A stretch of 6,814 nt of DNA from Syntrophomonadaceae bacterium (GTDB lineage Bacteria; Bacillota; Dethiobacteria; DTU022). Positions 4,939-6,814 of the stretch are shown one piece after another (the first letter of the stretch is position 1; each line of letters begins with the position of its first letter). Both the position numbers and the translations under genes were made by a program. The notes beneath the pieces are model-generated. The model saw only the letters and a program-made list of their open reading frames with translations, ran no database searches and was not told the origin of the DNA. Location: the NCBI GenBank assembly GCA_007126465.1, contig SLBE01000258.1, positions 1-6,814 of the forward strand, given 5' to 3'.

Positions 4939-5181
4939 ATGGCAGAATATAATTTTACTCGATACTTTGAGAAAGAAGTTCTTCGCAAACGTCCTTATAT
5001 ACAGAAAAAATGGTGTATATATGTGGTGGAAAACCCAGTTGCTCAGGAAATGTAAGAATATAATCGTTACCGTTTTTGGGGTGAGGTTGAGGAACTAGAA
5101 GGCAAGATACTAAGAGTTGTTACTTTGGAAGATAAGAAAACCATACACAATGCTTTTCCGGACAGGAGGTTTAAAAAATGA
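4939..5181 (+). pseudogene. Toxin-like small protein of the DUF2283-linked type, interrupted by an in-frame TAA
   Basis: The frame from ATG 4939 runs MAEYNFTRYFEKEVLRKRPY and on to NPVAQEM, then meets TAA (5053-5055). It continues without any frameshift as EYNRYRFWGEVEELEGKILR and VVTLEDKKTIHNAFPDRRFKK to TGA at 5179-5181. The total is 80 codons including the internal stop. The part after the stop, with its RVVTLEDxxTIHNAFPDRxF block, resembles the conserved C-terminus of small proteins often encoded next to DUF2283, so a single nonsense change (for example CAA to TAA) is the simplest reading. No restart codon with a ribosome site is visible after the stop. The TGA overlaps the DUF2283 ATG (ATGA), typical of translational coupling in toxin-antitoxin pairs. 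The toxin role is inferred from layout only; no family name is given. If the stop is real, only a 38-residue N-terminal fragment is made. Confidence 0.7.
5164..5170 (+). promoter_or_regulatory. Ribosome binding site of the DUF2283 gene, inside the upstream reading frame
   Basis: AGGAGGT, 7 nt before ATG 5178. It matters because translation of the upstream gene halts early at 5053, so coupling cannot be relied on; this site allows direct initiation. Confidence 0.8.
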
Positions 5182-5402
5182 AGTTAAATTATTACACTGA
5201 CACAGATTCACTTTACATTGACTTATCCGAAAAGAAAAGTTTTGAAACAATAGAAATTGCTATTGGTATTAATCTTGATTTAGATGAGGCAGGAGAAGCA
5301 GTGGGGATTGATATAGATAACGCTAGCAAAAAGCTCAATTTAAAAGAACTCACAATTAACCAGCTTCCTTCAAAAGTTGTAGTTGCCCGGTCAGAATCTT
5401 AA
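5178..5402 (+). CDS. DUF2283 domain protein, possible antitoxin
   Basis: A 74-residue protein that is a complete DUF2283 domain. It has the opening MKLNYYTDTDSLYIDLSE (1-18; family pattern 'Y-D-x-x-x-D-x-L-Y-I-x-L-S') and the block INLDLDEAGEAVGIDIDNASKKL (31-53; pattern 'D-x-D-x-x-G-x-x-V-G-I-x-I-x-x-A-S'). Such proteins are small, acidic and often sit beside a small toxin-like gene, as here. Function is unproven. The ATG overlaps the TGA of the upstream interrupted gene by four bases, and AGGAGGT (5164-5170, 7-nt spacing) lies inside that gene's end, so it can be translated on its own even though the partner is broken. That fits retention of an antitoxin-like gene after toxin inactivation, or a gene with an independent role. 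Transcription must come from the promoter at 4924 or farther upstream. Confidence 0.85.
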   Translation: MKLNYYTDTDSLYIDLSEKKSFETIEIAIGINLDLDEAGEAVGIDIDNASKKLNLKELTINQLPSKVVVARSES

Positions 5403-5432
5403 GCCCTGGCGGGCGCCCAATTCCTCCCTAAA

Positions 5433-5447
5433 AGGGGCTTGTCCCCT
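5433..5447 (+). other. Small stem-loop after the DUF2283 gene
   Basis: AGGGG-CTTGT-CCCCT, a 5-bp G/C-rich stem 31 bp after the stop codon, followed by a pyrimidine-rich CTCTCTCTT and not a T-run. It may slow or end transcription weakly, or be a distant relative of the CCCCGTCCCC repeats; neither is secure. Confidence 0.3.
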
Positions 5448-5468
5448 ATCTCTCTCTTAAAAGGTTTA

Positions 5469-5497
5469 TCGACACCGGTTTACTTTATTGCTATCAT
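5469..5497 (+). promoter_or_regulatory. Promoter of the aldo/keto reductase gene (leaderless)
   Basis: TCGACA (5469-5474; five of six matches), a 17-bp spacer and the extended -10 TGCTATCAT (5489-5497). The box ends 6 nt before ATG 5504, so transcription should begin at the A of the start codon. The preceding bases hold no ribosome binding site. The geometry equals that of the promoter at 4924. Confidence 0.65.
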
Positions 5498-5503
5498 TAA
5501 AGT

Positions 5504-6625
5504 ATGGAAAATGATAGGTCAAAAAAAGAAGGTCCCTTCCAAATTAGCAGGCGTTACATGATCCGTGCCTTATTTCTTGCAGCGGCAGCTCTCGGTTTAT
5601 TAGGCTGCGGGCGCCTGCTGAGTCTTGACGGCGAAAAGGATGAGGCAGGGCAAAGTGCTGAGTCGGAAGAGCAGCCTGTTGATACTGGTGAAGCAACAGA
5701 GGGAGTAAATGAAAAGAGTGCTGCTGAGCCAGTTAAGCCCGCTGTCGAGGATCAGGAAAAGGTCGGGCAAGCCGGTGACGAAATGGTACCGACAAGAACG
5801 CTTGGTCGCACCGGGGCCAGGGTTAGCATAATTGGCCTGGGCGGTTCTTTCCTTCTTTCCCGGGAAAATGGAGCGAAAGAAGCGGGAGCCTTAATTGAGA
5901 AGGCTGTTGAAAAAGGTGTCAATTATATTGATACTGCCCCAACTTACGGCTCCAGTGAAGTAAACATCGGAAAGGCTATGCCCCGCCTGCGCAAGAAAGT
6001 ATTCCTGGCCGGAAAAACTAAAGATCGCACTTATGACGGAACCATGCGGCTTTTTGAAAGAAGCCTGAAACGTTTACAAACAGACTACCTTGATCTGCTT
6101 CAGCTTCACGGTTTCCATTACTGGAGTGATTATGAAAAGGCCTTTTCCCGGGATGGAGCTTACAGGGCCCTTGAAGAGCTGAAAGCTGAGGGAGCTGTTC
6201 GTTTTACCGGTATTACCAGCCATAAAAATCCGCAGGTCGTTAAAGAGGCTATCAAGGATTACGATTTTGATTGCCTGCTTTTTGCCTTGAATCCGGCAGA
6301 CCCTCATGACCATGACCAATCTTTACAGGATGAAGTTCTACCGCTGGCCCGGGCAAAGGATATGGGCACAATAGCGATGAAAGTTGCTTCTTACGGGCGC
6401 ATCTTCCGCAGCGGGGGAATAGAAAACATGCAGCAGGCGCTCGGCTATTCTCTAAGCTTTCCAGTAAGCACCGCAGTAATTGGTATTTCAAGCCATTCCG
6501 AGCTTGAGGAGAATATAAAAATCGCCAGGGAATTTAAACCCCTGCCAGCCTCTAAACTAAAGGAATTAGAGGATATGGTTAAACCATATAAGGATGAAGC
6601 GCTATTCTTCAAAACTGCCTGGTAA
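5504..6625 (+). CDS. Exported aldo/keto reductase lipoprotein with Tat-type signal
   Basis: A 373-residue protein. Residues 15-35 combine a twin-arginine motif (SRRYMIR, R16-R17), a hydrophobic stretch and a lipobox LLGC with C35 as the lipidated cysteine. A charged, low-complexity linker rich in Glu, Lys, Ala and Gly (about 40-93) leads to an aldo/keto reductase barrel from MVPTRTLGRTG (94-104) to the end. The catalytic tetrad is present: D143 and Y148 (NYIDTAPTYGSSEVNIG), K171 (AGKTK) and H202 (LLQLHGF). AAVIGISS-like VSTAVIGISSHSELEENI (321-338) is the usual cofactor-site segment. The Fe4S4 cysteine tail of the COG1453 relatives is missing. Tat export would let it fold with its NADP(H) in the cytoplasm and be anchored outside; how the cofactor is renewed there is unclear. 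The start is set by the signal peptide and an extended -10 promoter ending 6 nt before the ATG. It stands alone, with a repeat copy directly after the stop. Confidence 0.85.
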   Translation: MENDRSKKEGPFQISRRYMIRALFLAAAALGLLGCGRLLSLDGEKDEAGQSAESEEQPVDTGEATEGVNEKSAAEPVKPAVEDQEKVGQAGDEMVPTRTLGRTGARVSIIGLGGSFLLSRENGAKEAGALIEKAVEKGVNYIDTAPTYGSSEVNIGKAMPRLRKKVFLAGKTKDRTYDGTMRLFERSLKRLQTDYLDLLQLHGFHYWSDYEKAFSRDGAYRALEELKAEGAVRFTGITSHKNPQVVKEAIKDYDFDCLLFALNPADPHDHDQSLQDEVLPLARAKDMGTIAMKVASYGRIFRSGGIENMQQALGYSLSFPVSTAVIGISSHSELEENIKIAREFKPLPASKLKELEDMVKPYKDEALFFKTAW

Positions 6626-6628
6626 ACT

Positions 6629-6665
6629 TCAAATGAGACAAACCCCCGTCCCCCTGCTCATTTGA
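6629..6665 (+). repeat. REP-like palindrome, copy 4 (solo, different arms)
   Basis: Contains CCCCCGTCCCCCTGCT (6643-6658), the core of copies 1-3, but its arms are TCAAATGAG (6629-6637) and CTCATTTGA (6657-6665), a perfect 9-bp pair around a 19-nt loop. It begins 3 nt after the aldo/keto reductase stop. No T-run follows, so it is not a standard terminator, although it could protect the 3' end of the mRNA. Confidence 0.65.
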
Positions 6666-6707
6666 CGCAGAAGCTGCTGGATGTTATGGTTAGAATATAC
6701 AGTAAAA

Positions 6708-6736
6708 TTGACTAAGATTGAATGCATCTCTATGAT
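6708..6736 (+). promoter_or_regulatory. Promoter of the acylphosphatase gene
   Basis: TTGACT (6708-6713), exactly 17 bp, then TATGAT (6731-6736): five of six in both boxes. Predicted transcript start near 6743, just before the GGAG at 6745-6748, so the leader is only about 15 nt. Confidence 0.75.
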
Positions 6737-6757
6737 ACAGCAAAGGAGTATTGATGT

Positions 6758-6814
6758 ATGAAGCGATTGCACCTGAAAATCTACGGTCTAGTTCAGGGAG
6801 TTTATTTCAGGTCT
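6758..6814 (+). CDS. Acylphosphatase, N-terminal part (runs off the window)
   Basis: The first 19 codons read MKRLHLKIYGLVQGVYFRS. The family signature G-x-VQGV-x-FR is present at 10-18, with R18 as the catalytic, phosphate-binding arginine. Acylphosphatases are small (about 90 residues) cytosolic enzymes that hydrolyse acyl phosphates such as carbamoyl or acetyl phosphate. GGAG lies 9 nt before the ATG, and a near-consensus promoter drives it, so it is a separate transcription unit from the aldo/keto reductase gene. The catalytic asparagine and the rest lie beyond the window. The same signature opens the acylphosphatase domain of HypF, which is much longer; that alternative cannot be excluded from 19 residues. 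Confidence 0.8.
   Translation, partial: MKRLHLKIYGLVQGVYFRS

Noticed and set aside
6074..6491. Minus-strand open frames inside the aldo/keto reductase gene
   Set aside because: They lie opposite the conserved barrel and show no recognisable domain or translation signals.
1..6814. tRNA, rRNA or CRISPR array
   Set aside because: No cloverleaf, rRNA-like stretch or regularly spaced direct repeats were seen; the four repeat copies are irregularly spaced palindromes.

Overview
The window looks like a piece of a low-to-moderate G+C Firmicutes (Clostridia-type) genome. The reasons are strong AGGAGG-type ribosome binding sites, promoters with TGCTATAAT-like extended -10 elements, the start of a tungsten/molybdenum aldehyde:ferredoxin oxidoreductase (AOR) gene beside an iron-type alcohol dehydrogenase, a DUF2283 module, and a group IIC intron remnant behind a terminator. 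The unusually acidic exported lipoprotein would fit a haloalkaliphile, but that is only an inference.

Layout. On the minus strand, 1-1288 holds an iron-type alcohol dehydrogenase gene followed 58 bp later by the first 38 codons of an AOR gene. Together they could interconvert alcohol, aldehyde and acid. At 1362-2315 a REP-associated tyrosine transposase (RAYT) gene lies between two inverted 29-bp copies of a repeat, each with GTAG at the foot of a hairpin. At 2316-3474 there is a promoter, a structured leader of about 200 nt, a lipoprotein with two FMN-binding repeats, and a textbook terminator. Directly after the terminator's T-run comes a 5' fragment of a group IIC intron (3476 to about 3630). 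A third repeat copy (3661-3686) and the DUF427 gene follow.

At 4268-4792 (minus) a shikimate-kinase-fold P-loop kinase has lost the shikimate-binding arginine and has a very good promoter. At 4939-5402 a toxin-antitoxin-like pair overlaps by ATGA; its first gene is interrupted by one in-frame TAA and its second is DUF2283. At 5504-6625 lies an aldo/keto reductase with a combined Tat and lipoprotein signal, apparently transcribed leaderless. A fourth repeat copy follows its stop codon. The window ends in the start of an acylphosphatase gene with a near-consensus promoter.

The main threads are: (a) a small palindromic repeat family with a constant CCCCGTCCCC loop and changing but self-complementary arms, with its likely RAYT in the same window; (b) a terminator that served as an intron landing site; (c) two exported redox-type lipoproteins; and (d) two genes whose ATG begins 6 nt after an extended -10 box with no ribosome binding site.
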